From an uncultured Acetatifactor sp. (GTDB lineage: Bacteria; Bacillota; Clostridia; Lachnospirales; Lachnospiraceae): a DNA stretch of 64,000 bases. The notes below the pieces were generated by a model, which was given only the letters and a program-made list of their open reading frames with translations, ran no database searches and was not told where the DNA came from. Both the position numbers and the translations under genes were made by a program. The stretch spans positions 1 to 64,000 of the forward strand of contig CAKSAM010000002.1 of NCBI GenBank assembly GCA_934436245.1. Direction: 5' to 3'. Numbering within the stretch: the first letter of the stretch is position 1; each line of letters begins with the position of its first letter. Below are positions 8,211 to 15,630 of the stretch, piece after piece.

Positions 8211-8540
8211 CTGTATTCCGCTAAAGTCATTTACATACTTAATTCTTATTTTTAAATTTTATACATGTGTTTTCTAAATCAATATACATACCTATTTTCT
8301 GTTTTAGCCTATTGCGCATGTGTTTTCCCGGTTATCATACATGTCGGATCGTTATTTTTTGCTTTTAAGCATGTATTTCCCAACTTGTTATACATACCTA
8401 ATTGTGACTTTTGAATTATTTGCATGTGTTTCCTGCTTTTTTGCACATACCTAATTCCTGTTTTTGAATTGTCCGCATGTATTTCTTGATTTTTCGCACA
8501 TACTAGATTCTTGTTTTTTGACTTCCGCACATGTATTCTA
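8211..8540. repeat. 53-bp degenerate tandem array (~6 units)
   Basis: CATGTG or CATGTA recurs at 8264, 8317, 8370, 8423, 8476 and 8530, spacings 53, 53, 53, 53 and 54; the CATACC-type motif recurs in the same register (8234, 8287). Units are T-rich on this strand, similar along their whole length but not identical, and each contains a short inverted repeat GCATGTG...CACATAC. There are no conserved repeats with unique spacers, so this is not CRISPR. Copy 2 retains only about two units (28686-28765). Confidence 0.8.
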
Positions 8541-8577
8541 AAATGCTCTGCCTAAATAATTGGGATGTTTTACATAA

Positions 8578-8823
8578 ACCCAGCAAAAAAGGACTGCTCC
8601 CCCGGACGTAGATGCGGTGGAGACTGTGAGATTTTCTTGGAAAGTGATTGATTCGCAGGGGCAACGCGAACACGATGTTCGCGTTAGCCGATAAGCGACA
8701 TGGATGGCAGTGTAAAGGCGGCCCCGTCATGATGAGAAACACTTGGCCACTTTCCTTTAGAAAATCCACAGTTGTAGCTAGCATCCGAGTCCGGGGCGGG
8801 CAGCCCTTTCTGCGTGGATTTTA
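8578..8823 (+). repeat. Hairpin module B
   Basis: A second long imperfect hairpin: arms ~8578-8646 and ~8748-8823 are inverted repeats (for example ACTGTG/CACAGT, ATTTTCT/AGAAAAT, CCCCGGAC-type blocks). Its tip is related to that of module A: CGCGAAC (8665-8671) pairs with GTTCGCG (8677-8683) around ACGAT, followed by CATGGATGG and GGCGGCCCCGTC. The second tip stem is degraded here. A version lacking the tip lies at 28557-28650. Confidence 0.65.
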
Positions 8824-8830
8824 CGGCCCC

Positions 8831-9056
8831 TACGTTACGAGCCATGCACTCAATTCATAAATGTGTCGCAAAAGGCGCTCCACATTTATTGGCAGTTCTC
8901 CGCAATGAGCCACACTATTCATAAGATTGTCAGCAAAAAACGCTGCCAATCTTATTTCATATCGCGGCGTTCGCCGCATCACGGCATAAGTAAAGACAGC
9001 GATTTGTGCGCAAGCGCCCATCGCTGTCCTCACTATGCCTATGCGCGGCTCATTGC
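8831..9056 (+). repeat. Cloverleaf-like module (partial plus full copy), element copy 1
   Basis: 8831-8890 is a partial copy containing TACGTTACGAGCCATGC and the hairpin ATAAATGTG/CACATTTAT (8857-8865 with 8881-8889). 8902-9056 is a full copy: outer stem GCAATGAGCC/GGCTCATTGC (8902-8911 with 9047-9056) enclosing ATAAGATTG/CAATCTTAT (8921-8929 with 8947-8955), GCGGCG/CGCCGC (8964-8969 with 8972-8977) and a two-part arm, GGCATA/TATGCC (8983-8988 with 9034-9039) and ACAGCGAT/ATCGCTGT (8996-9003 with 9020-9027). Every stem is perfect. Compare 29539-29696. Confidence 0.75.
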
Positions 9057-9158
9057 TCGCGTAACTTTCCATTTTCGTACCATAAGCAGTAATTCATTCC
9101 TTAAAACACTGACAAATCATAGAATTCACAATAATTCGCAATAATACACAATATTTAC

Positions 9159-9187
9159 TTGTAAATACTACAAAAATTTAGTAAAAT
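9159..9187 (+). promoter_or_regulatory. Probable promoter for the EF-G-like gene
   Basis: TTGTAA at 9159-9164, 17-base spacer, TAAAAT at 9182-9187, in an AT-rich stretch just beyond the composite element. The -35 is imperfect. Confidence 0.5.
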
Positions 9188-9262
9188 ACACGTAAGGGGT
9201 TAAAAATCCAATCCGTCGGCTTGGCAAAATACCCAAAATGCAGAAAAAATGGAGGATGGGAT

Positions 9263-11356
9263 ATGAATATTTACACAACTGACAAGATCCGTAACGTAGT
9301 ATTACTGGGCCATGGCGGCAGTGGCAAGACCAGCCTGGCAGAGGCTTTTGCTTATCTATCCGGCATTACTTCCCGTATGGGGAAAGTAGATGACGGCAAT
9401 ACTCTTAGTGATTACAGTAAAGAAGAACAGAAACGTCATTTCTCGATCAGCACCTCCGTGATTCCGATTGAGTGGGAAGGATATAAAATCAACATTATTG
9501 ATACACCGGGTTATTTTGATTTCGTTGGAGAGGTGGAAGAAGCAATCAGTGCTGCTGGTGCGGCTATTATTGTAGTTAACGGCAAGTCCGGCATTGAAGT
9601 TGGAACACAGAAGGCATGGGAACTTTGTGAAAAATATAAATTGCCCCGTTTTATTTATGTTTCCAATATGGATGTGGATAATGCTTCTTTCCGTCAGGTT
9701 GTAGAGGATATGACCAGCCTGTATGGCAAGAAAATGGCACCGTTCCATTTGCCGATCCGTGAGAATGAAAAGTTTGTAGGCTATATCAATGTTATTACAG
9801 AGAGCGGTAACCGTTGGGAAGGTAAGGAAGTGGTTCCCTGCGAGGTACCGGATTACAGTCAGGCAAATCTCCAGATCTGCCGTGACACCTTGATGGAAGC
9901 GGTGGCTGAGACCAGTGAGGAGTTCATGGAGCGTTATTTCGGCGGAGAGACATTCTCAGAGTCAGAGATCCGTGCGGCGCTCAGAACGAATGTCTGTGAT
10001 GGAAGCATTGTCCCTATGACTATGGGATCCAATGTATTATGTCAGGGAATGTACACCTTATTGGATGATATTATTAAATATATGCCGAGTCCGGAGAACA
10101 GGGAAGTGGCAGGCATTAATCTTAAAACTAATGAAATCTATCATGCAGATTATGATTTTGCAAAGGCAAAATCGGCTTATATCTGGAAAACGATTGTAGA
10201 TCCTTTTATTGGAAAATATTCGTTGATCAAAGTAAATTCCGGTGTACTCAAAACGGACGATCTGCTGTATAACATAGACCGGGATATTGAGGAAAAAATC
10301 GGCAAAATTTATGTACTGCAGGGTAATAAGCCTATAGAAGTCAGTGAATTACATGCGGGAGATATCGGTGCTTTGGCAAAATTAACGGCAGCCAGGACCG
10401 GAAACAGTTTGGCTACAAAGGCAACAACAATTAAATACGGGAAGTTTGATGTATCCACACCATACACCTATATGAGATATAAACCGAAGAATAAAGCGGA
10501 TGTGGATAAAATATCTCAGGCATTGCAGAAGATGACACATGAAGATCTGACCATCCGGGTGGTGAACGATGCAGAAAATCGGCAGACGTTACTATACGGT
10601 ATGGGAGATCAACATCTGGACATCATAGTCAGCCGCCTGCTGAATGAATATAAAGTGGAGATAGAGTTGTCTAAACCGAAGATTGCTTACAAAGAAACCA
10701 TCAAAAAGCAGTCGGATGTGGAATATAAGTATAAGAAACAGTCCGGTGGTCATGGTCAGTATGGTCATGTCAAGATGCGTTTTTCACCTTCCGGAGATTT
10801 GACAAAGCCCTATGAGTTTGCAACGGAAGTTGTAGGTGGAGCGGTGCCGAAGAACTTCTTCCCTGCAGTGGAGAAAGGCATACAGGAGTCTGTTGGCCGG
10901 GGACCGCTGGCTGCATACCCGGTAGTCGGCATCAAAGCTGTATTATACGATGGATCTTATCATCCGGTAGATTCTTCGGAGATGGCTTTCAAGACGGCGG
11001 CCATTCAGGCATTCAAAAAAGGGATCATGGAGGCCGGACCGGTGCTCTTAGAGCCTATTATGTCATTGAAGGTTACTGTGCCTGATGCTTATACCGGTGA
11101 TATTATGGGAGATCTGAATAAGAGAAGAGGGCGTGTACTGGGCATGACTCCCATGAGTGGCGGCAGACAGGTGATTGAAGCAGATATTCCTATGAGTGGA
11201 CTGTTCGGTTATTGCACGGATCTGCGTTCTATGACAGGCGGCAGAGGCGATTATTCCTATGAATTTGCACGTTATGAGCAGACACCTTCCGATGTACAGG
11301 AGAAAGAAGTAGCTGCCAGAGCTGCAAAAGTAGCTGAAAATAGCACAGAAGATTAG
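9263..11356 (+). CDS. Elongation factor G-like GTPase (EF-G paralogue)
   Basis: A 697-residue translational GTPase with all EF-G domains but of the EF-G-like paralogue type. The P-loop is GHGGSGKTS (residues ~16-24) rather than AHIDAGKTT. The G3 motif is DTPGY (80-84), so the catalytic histidine of EF-G (DTPGH) is a tyrosine. The G4 motif is SNMD rather than NKMD. Domain IV contains SGGHGQYGHVKM, and the C-terminal domain the RRGRVLGM segment. Such paralogues occur beside a normal fusA in many bacteria; some bind the ribosome with weak GTPase activity, and their role is not settled. ATG 9263 follows GGAGG (9251-9255); the upstream frame from 9221 has no support. It is monocistronic, with a promoter upstream and a terminator downstream. 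Confidence 0.9.
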   Translation: MNIYTTDKIRNVVLLGHGGSGKTSLAEAFAYLSGITSRMGKVDDGNTLSDYSKEEQKRHFSISTSVIPIEWEGYKINIIDTPGYFDFVGEVEEAISAAGAAIIVVNGKSGIEVGTQKAWELCEKYKLPRFIYVSNMDVDNASFRQVVEDMTSLYGKKMAPFHLPIRENEKFVGYINVITESGNRWEGKEVVPCEVPDYSQANLQICRDTLMEAVAETSEEFMERYFGGETFSESEIRAALRTNVCDGSIVPMTMGSNVLCQGMYTLLDDIIKYMPSPENREVAGINLKTNEIYHADYDFAKAKSAYIWKTIVDPFIGKYSLIKVNSGVLKTDDLLYNIDRDIEEKIGKIYVLQGNKPIEVSELHAGDIGALAKLTAARTGNSLATKATTIKYGKFDVSTPYTYMRYKPKNKADVDKISQALQKMTHEDLTIRVVNDAENRQTLLYGMGDQHLDIIVSRLLNEYKVEIELSKPKIAYKETIKKQSDVEYKYKKQSGGHGQYGHVKMRFSPSGDLTKPYEFATEVVGGAVPKNFFPAVEKGIQESVGRGPLAAYPVVGIKAVLYDGSYHPVDSSEMAFKTAAIQAFKKGIMEAGPVLLEPIMSLKVTVPDAYTGDIMGDLNKRRGRVLGMTPMSGGRQVIEADIPMSGLFGYCTDLRSMTGGRGDYSYEFARYEQTPSDVQEKEVAARAAKVAENSTED

Positions 11357-11401
11357 GATGTTGAAAGAAAGACAAAACGAAATAACAATGAACACAAAAA
11401 G

Positions 11402-11430
11402 GAACCGGATATACTCTCCGGTTCTTTTTT
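11402..11430 (+). terminator. Rho-independent terminator after the EF-G-like gene
   Basis: Stem GAACCGGA (11402-11409) with TCCGGTTC (11417-11424), 7-nt loop, flanked by an A run and followed by six Ts. The remaining ~180 bases up to the leuS promoter hold a hairpin ATGCAGC/GCTGCAT (11440-11446 with 11462-11468) but no T-box or gene that I can see. Confidence 0.85.
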
Positions 11431-11613
11431 GTGGGTGCTATGCAGCAAAATCAGCGATAACGCTGCATCAGATTGATCAGTAATGTGATCCATGCTAACA
11501 CGATTCATCACCTCTCACATACAGTATATGAAAAAATAAAGTGGTGTATTCGTGAGATATCTGTTAAGGCTGAGAAAATATGCAAAAAAAAGCTTTAGAT
11601 AAAGCCGCAGTCC

Positions 11614-11642
11614 TTGACAGTATCGGTAAAACACGATAAAAT
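11614..11642 (+). promoter_or_regulatory. Sigma-A promoter for leuS
   Basis: TTGACA at 11614-11619, 17-base spacer, TAAAAT at 11637-11642. The transcript leader of ~60 bases is too short for a T-box, and no AGGGTGGNACCGCG-type T-box sequence is present. Confidence 0.75.
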
Positions 11643-11711
11643 AATCGATAGTTTTTTAACGACTTGAGAAAACATAAAAGTACGTTTCTCATAGTTTAGG
11701 AGGAAATAATT

Positions 11712-14123
11712 ATGGCAGTACCTTACAATCACAGAGAGGTAGAGAAAAAATGGCAGACTGTCTGGGATGACGAAAAAGCATTCAAGACTTCCGACGATTT
11801 CTCCAAGCCCAAATATTACGCATTGGTAGAGTTCCCTTATCCTTCGGGACAGGGATTACACGTAGGTCATCCGAGACCTTATACCGCACTGGATATTGTA
11901 GCACGTAAGCGCAGAATGCAGGGTTACAACGTGCTGTATCCCATGGGATGGGATGCGTTCGGTCTCCCTACTGAGAACTACGCAATTAAAAATCACATCC
12001 ATCCGAAGATCGTAACCAAGAATAACGTGGCAAGATTCAAGAATCAGCTGCATTCCTTAGGTTATTCCTTTGACTGGGACAGAGAGATCAATACCACGGA
12101 TCCCGAGTATTATCATTGGACCCAGTGGATCTTTTTAAAGCTGTTCAAGGCAGGACTGGCTTACAAGACAGAGATGCCTATCAACTGGTGTACCTCCTGT
12201 AAGGTAGGTCTGGCAAATGAGGAAGTAGTCAACGGTGTCTGCGAACGTTGCGGTTCCGAAGTTATCCGTAAGGTCAAGAGCCAGTGGATGCTGAAGATCA
12301 CTGAATATGCAGACAAGCTGATCCAGGGACTGGATACCGTAGATTATATCGAACGTGTCAAGGTTTCCCAAAAGAACTGGATCGGTAAGTCCCAGGGTGC
12401 GGAAGTAGACTTTACCCTCACCGGCAAAGATGAAAAATTGCGCATTTACACCACCAGACCGGATACTCTGTTCGGTGTTACCTACATGGTAGTATCTCCG
12501 GAGCATCCTGTTCTGGATAAATATAAGGACGAGATCAAGAACTGGGATGACATTGTGGCATATCGTGAGATGGCTGCGAAAAAGTCTGATTTCGAGCGTA
12601 CCGAGCTGGCAAAGGATAAGACTGGTGTCTGCATCCAGGGTCTGACCGCTACCAATCCCGTCAACGGTAAAGAGATTCCTGTATGGGTATCCGATTATGT
12701 ACTGATGACCTATGGTACCGGCGCAATCATGGCAGTACCTGCCCATGATGAGAGAGACTGGGAGTTTGCTAAAAAGTTTGGCATGCCCATTATTGAAGTT
12801 GTAGCCGGAAGCCCTGTCAGTGTAGAAGAAGCTGTATATACCGACGTGGCTGACGGTACTTTAGTCAATTCCGATTTCCTGAACGGTCTGTCTGTGGCAG
12901 AAGCCAAAGAGAAGATCATGAACTATCTGGAAGAGCAGGGCATCGGTAACCGTAAGACCAATTATAAATTGAGAGACTGGGTATTCTCCAGACAGCGTTA
13001 CTGGGGTGAGCCGATCCCTATCGTACATTGCGATAAGTGCGGATATGTTCCCATTGATGAGAGCGAACTGCCTCTGCAGTTACCCGATGTAGAGAGCTAC
13101 ATGCCTACCGATACCGGAGAATCTCCTCTGGCTGCCATGACTGACTGGGTAAATACCACCTGTCCCTGCTGTGGCGGACCGGCAAAGAGAGAGACAGATA
13201 CCATGCCTCAGTGGGCAGGTTCTTCCTGGTATTATCTGCGTTATACCGATCCTCACAATGACAAGGCACTGGCAAGTCCTGAAGCACTGAAGTACTGGCT
13301 GCCGGTTGACTGGTACAACGGTGGTATGGAGCACACCACACTGCATCTGCTGTATTCCCGTTTCTGGCATAAGTTTCTGTATGATCAGGGCGTAGTACCT
13401 ACCCCAGAACCTTACCAGAAGAGAACCAGCCACGGTATGATCTTAGGATCCAACGGTGAGAAGATGTCCAAGTCCCGTGGCAATGTGGTAAATCCGGACG
13501 ATATCGTACAGGATTACGGCGCAGATACTCTGCGTACCTACGAGATGTTCATCGGTGCCTTTGACCTGAGTGCTTCCTGGAGTGAGGAAGGCGTAAAGGG
13601 ATGCCGCAGATTCCTTGAAAGAGTATGGAAGCTGCAGGATATCCTGACGGATGAAGAGGGCTATAGTGCAGACTTAGAGACCAAGCTGCACCAGACCATC
13701 AAAAAGGTCAGCAGCGATTTTGAGAACCTGAAGTACAACACCGCCATTGCGGCTATGATGTCCCTGATCAACGAGTTCTACAAGAAGAACTCCATTACCA
13801 GAGGCGAATACAAGACACTGCTTACTTTGCTTAACCCCGTAGCACCTCATATCACTGAGGAATTGTGGCAGGCTGCCGGCTTTGAAGGCAGACTGTATCA
13901 GGCAGCATGGCCTGAATTCGAGGAAGAGAAGACCGTAGAGAGCGTTGTCGAGATCGGTGTCCAGGTCAACGGCAAGATGCGTGTGACTATCAATGTTTCC
14001 AAGGATGAGACCAAGGAAAATGTCATCGACATGGCAAAAGAAGCTCTGGGAGACAAACTCACCGGCAACATCGTAAAAGAGATCTATGTTCCCGGCAGAA
14101 TCGTTAACATCGTAGCTAAGTAG
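11712..14123 (+). CDS. leuS: Leucyl-tRNA synthetase
   Basis: Charges tRNA-Leu with leucine. The 803-residue class I synthetase has the HIGH-equivalent HVGH at residues 50-53 and KMSKS starting near residue 584, the CP1 editing domain ([19 protein letters not shown]) between them and zinc-ribbon cysteines (CTSC, CERC). The C-terminal domain ends in [18 protein letters not shown] as usual. AGGAGG precedes ATG 11712. Length and motifs are normal for the bacterial enzyme. It is followed at its stop codon by a structured sequence and a terminator shared with convergent genes. Confidence 0.97.
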   Translation: MAVPYNHREVEKKWQTVWDDEKAFKTSDDFSKPKYYALVEFPYPSGQGLHVGHPRPYTALDIVARKRRMQGYNVLYPMGWDAFGLPTENYAIKNHIHPKIVTKNNVARFKNQLHSLGYSFDWDREINTTDPEYYHWTQWIFLKLFKAGLAYKTEMPINWCTSCKVGLANEEVVNGVCERCGSEVIRKVKSQWMLKITEYADKLIQGLDTVDYIERVKVSQKNWIGKSQGAEVDFTLTGKDEKLRIYTTRPDTLFGVTYMVVSPEHPVLDKYKDEIKNWDDIVAYREMAAKKSDFERTELAKDKTGVCIQGLTATNPVNGKEIPVWVSDYVLMTYGTGAIMAVPAHDERDWEFAKKFGMPIIEVVAGSPVSVEEAVYTDVADGTLVNSDFLNGLSVAEAKEKIMNYLEEQGIGNRKTNYKLRDWVFSRQRYWGEPIPIVHCDKCGYVPIDESELPLQLPDVESYMPTDTGESPLAAMTDWVNTTCPCCGGPAKRETDTMPQWAGSSWYYLRYTDPHNDKALASPEALKYWLPVDWYNGGMEHTTLHLLYSRFWHKFLYDQGVVPTPEPYQKRTSHGMILGSNGEKMSKSRGNVVNPDDIVQDYGADTLRTYEMFIGAFDLSASWSEEGVKGCRRFLERVWKLQDILTDEEGYSADLETKLHQTIKKVSSDFENLKYNTAIAAMMSLINEFYKKNSITRGEYKTLLTLLNPVAPHITEELWQAAGFEGRLYQAAWPEFEEEKTVESVVEIGVQVNGKMRVTINVSKDETKENVIDMAKEALGDKLTGNIVKEIYVPGRIVNIVAK

Positions 14124-14193
14124 TTCAGCAAGGTAGTCACGTAGTGACGTAAAAGCGTGATAACGCAACTTTGCGAATGGTGTTGGCTGAACT
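14122..14193. repeat. Nested-hairpin sequence abutting the leuS stop codon
   Basis: AGTTCAGC (14122-14129) pairs with GCTGAACT (14186-14193) and encloses GTCAC/GTGAC (14136-14140 with 14144-14148), GCGT/ACGC (14155-14158 with 14163-14166) and a CGCAA/TTGCG stem (14164-14168 with 14171-14175) competing with it. The outer stem begins inside the leuS stop codon. It recalls the cloverleaf-like modules of the composite elements in layout, though not clearly in sequence. Function unknown. Confidence 0.45.
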
Positions 14194-14208
14194 TTCGTGA
14201 AATAAAAT

Positions 14209-14249
14209 AACTCCTGACAGACATTATGCCTGCCCGGAGTTGTTTTTTT
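14209..14249. terminator. Terminator between leuS and the convergent minus-strand genes
   Basis: AACTCC (14209-14214) pairs with GGAGTT (14236-14241), with further pairing inside (CAG/CTG, CAT/ATG), followed by a T run (14243-14249) on the + strand. The hairpin overlaps the end of the minus-strand gene at 14224; termination of leuS is its clear role. Confidence 0.75.
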
Positions 14250-14532
14250 GTGATCTGCTTTTTTCCAGAATGCTCTCAATCTGCTGCAGTTCTGATTCTG
14301 TACTGTATTTTTTGATGGCTGTGATGGCAGCCTGCATTTCCTGCGCTGTAAAAGTAAGATGCTCTTTTTTGGCTCTGCGCAGGGCAGGCATGAGAAGTGC
14401 CATCATTTCCCTTTGACTTTTACCATGTCCTTGGGAAAACATCTGGGAGAGAAAATCTAATTTTTGCCTGGGGATGTCCTTTACCAGATCATCCTGCATC
14501 CAGAGGGGTGGAGTTATCCGCTCCTGATTCAT
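14224..14532 (-). CDS. Unknown protein, 102 aa (pairs with the upstream unknown gene)
   Basis: Not recognised. The 102-residue product is basic and predicted helical, with a Met/Gln-rich middle (DFLSQMFSQGHGKSQREMMALLMPALRRAKKEHL) written here only as a composition note, and a polar C terminus; no signal peptide or membrane helix. ATG 14532 has an excellent site (AGGAGG) and overlaps the upstream minus-strand gene by 44 bases, so the two are translationally coupled. Its stop lies in the leuS-side terminator hairpin. Confidence 0.65.
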   Translation of the reverse strand: MNQERITPPLWMQDDLVKDIPRQKLDFLSQMFSQGHGKSQREMMALLMPALRRAKKEHLTFTAQEMQAAITAIKKYSTESELQQIESILEKSRSQKNNSGQA

Positions 14533-14983
14533 TTTGTTGACCTCCTGGTTCTTTGTTTTGAAAAAGCCCGGACATCATGGAAAGATCCATGCCGGACAGA
14601 TCGGAAAAACCTTCCGGAAATAGTTCCTGCATCGTTTGTACCATTTCCATCATCTCCTGAAAATTATTCATATTCTCCAACATCTGACTGATCTGCCTGA
14701 GCGATTCTTTCTGGGTCTCGTTGCATAATGGCATGAGATCATTACACAGCTCGCCGGCATGGTTACTGTTTACAGGCGCTTTTAAGGGCCGGCACAGAGA
14801 GGTCTCTGGATGTCTTTGAAAAAGGCTAAGCGTATATTGTAATTCTGATAATTTTATGTAGACAGCAAGTCCTTTCAGAAGATGCGGATCCATATAATAA
14901 GCCAGTATTTTCAGAATCTGAATGCGGTTGGTGGTGAATAAGGTATCAAAGGCTGCCGCCTTGTCGATTCTGCTATCATCCAT
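14489..14983 (-). CDS. Unknown protein, 164 aa, Met-rich C-terminal half
   Basis: Not recognised. The first ~60 residues are helical and hydrophobic in pattern (TNRIQILKILAYYMDP) but contain no clear transmembrane span; the second half is rich in Met, Glu and Asn (MEMVQTMQELFPEGF) and ends in a disordered polar tail. ATG 14983 is chosen because AGGAAGG lies ten bases upstream; a TTG seven codons earlier is less likely. It is coupled to the 102-residue gene and lies downstream of the Cys-rich gene on the same strand, suggesting a common, possibly sporulation-related role. Confidence 0.65.
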   Translation of the reverse strand: MDDSRIDKAAAFDTLFTTNRIQILKILAYYMDPHLLKGLAVYIKLSELQYTLSLFQRHPETSLCRPLKAPVNSNHAGELCNDLMPLCNETQKESLRQISQMLENMNNFQEMMEMVQTMQELFPEGFSDLSGMDLSMMSGLFQNKEPGGQQNESGADNSTPLDAG

Positions 14984-15075
14984 GTATCGGTTACCTTCCT
15001 GCAAAAGAGTTACTAGTATTTTATGAAAGCGGAGATCATCTTATGACGTGCAAAGGGGATATGCAGACAGCTGTA

Positions 15076-15118
15076 AGTCATCGGGGTACGTAAAAAGAGA
15101 ACGTACCCCGGAATGACT
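15076..15118. other. Long perfect hairpin without T run
   Basis: CGGGGTACGT (15082-15091) pairs perfectly with ACGTACCCCG (15101-15110) around a 9-nt loop, with flanking AGTCAT/ATGACT able to extend it. It lies between the Cys-rich gene and the next minus-strand gene. No T run follows on either strand, so it may be an mRNA-processing or stabilising hairpin, or a weak terminator that sets lower expression of the downstream genes. Confidence 0.5.
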
Positions 15119-15165
15119 ATGCCCTTACGGAAACGGGAAAACCGGAAACCGGGCAGGAGAAAAAT

Positions 15166-15459
15166 CTAGCAGCCACAATTTCCACAGCCGTTGCCACAAC
15201 CATTACCACAGCTGCCGCCACAGAAGAAGGACAGGAGCAGGATCCAGATCAGCCATTCACAGCAGTCATTTCCACCACAGCCATTGTTGCTGCCAAGAAT
15301 TCCGCAGCCATTGTTACTGCAGCCATTGCCGCAGCCGCCACAGAACAGTAAAAGGATGATCCAGATGCAGCTGTTGCCGAAGATACCGTTACCACAGTTG
15401 TTATTGTTGCTGCAGGAGTTATTGTTGCAGCCACAGTTTGTAGCAGTTAAGTCACTCAT
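15166..15459 (-). CDS. Cys/Gly/Asn-rich small hydrophobic protein (spore-coat-like)
   Basis: A 97-residue low-complexity protein with about twenty cysteines in CGNGC/CGCN repeats, broken by two hydrophobic segments (CIWIILLLF and CEWLIWILLLSFF). Similar Cys-rich small proteins in Clostridia are coat or exosporium components cross-linked by disulfides; this role is inferred from composition. The start has GGAGG nine bases upstream. A CATACAAT box (minus strand, 15490-15497), typical of sigma-E/K -10 elements, lies ~30 bases before the start and supports mother-cell expression. The reverse frames here are equally repetitive because of the composition, but only this one has a ribosome binding site. 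Confidence 0.75.
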   Translation of the reverse strand: MSDLTATNCGCNNNSCSNNNNCGNGIFGNSCIWIILLLFCGGCGNGCSNNGCGILGSNNGCGGNDCCEWLIWILLLSFFCGGSCGNGCGNGCGNCGC

Positions 15460-15489
15460 TTTAGTGCCTCCACATTTTATTTATGCTCT

Positions 15490-15497
15490 ATTGTATG
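15490..15497 (-). promoter_or_regulatory. Candidate sigma-E/sigma-K -10 box for the Cys-rich gene
   Basis: On the minus strand the sequence reads CATACAAT, the consensus -10 of mother-cell sporulation promoters, ~31 bases before the start codon. The -35 region (AACATTG at the right distance) is only a partial match. A vegetative-like TTGACA also occurs upstream but is badly spaced. Confidence 0.4.
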
Positions 15498-15529
15498 CGT
15501 GGAAGCCTGTCAATGTTTCCGGAAAAGAC

Positions 15530-15557
15530 TTGCAATAATTTTCGGATATAGTAAAAT
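15530..15557 (+). promoter_or_regulatory. Possible promoter for the sortase locus
   Basis: TTGCAA at 15530-15535, 16-base spacer, TAAAAT at 15552-15557, 74 bases before the sortase gene. Plausible but not strong. Confidence 0.4.
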
Positions 15558-15630
15558 ATAAATATCTATGCAGACATGGCATAGATTCCAAATAGAGTAG
15601 ATATGGGCAATAATTAAGGATAGATGATAA

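Larger units (their letters stand above)
7659..9075. mobile_element. Composite non-coding element, copy 1 (MITE-like, TIR-bounded)
   Basis: This 1.4-kb stretch between the DegV and EF-G-like genes has no credible gene. Its left end TAAATTGAAAGTTA (7659-7672) and right end TAACTTTCCATTTT (9062-9075) are imperfect inverted repeats; the same ends, perfectly matched, bound copy 2 at 28538-29706. The left end overlaps the DegV stop codon. Inside, from left to right: hairpin module A (7686-7926), a four-site palindrome (7935-8158), an inverted internal end-like sequence (~8160-8205), a 53-bp tandem array (8211-8540), hairpin module B (8578-8823) and a cloverleaf-like module (8831-9056). Most modules recur in copy 2 in inverted orientation. 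No transposase frame is present, so movement would have to be in trans. Confidence 0.7.

Noticed and set aside
8309..8530. Minus-strand frame of 73 codons with repetitive protein
   Set aside because: It is a translation of the 53-bp repeats (period not a multiple of 3), with no ribosome binding site.
8211..8540. Regular 53-bp spacing that could suggest a CRISPR array
   Set aside because: The similarity covers the whole unit, no two units have identical repeats separated by unique spacers, and there are no cas genes.
8725..8745. TGATGAGAAAC in the module B tip, similar to part of a hammerhead ribozyme core
   Set aside because: The other core strand and a cleavage triplet at the right place are missing.
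11430..11711. T-box or other tRNA-sensing leader before leuS
   Set aside because: The promoter is only ~70 bases before the gene and no T-box sequence or specifier loop is visible.
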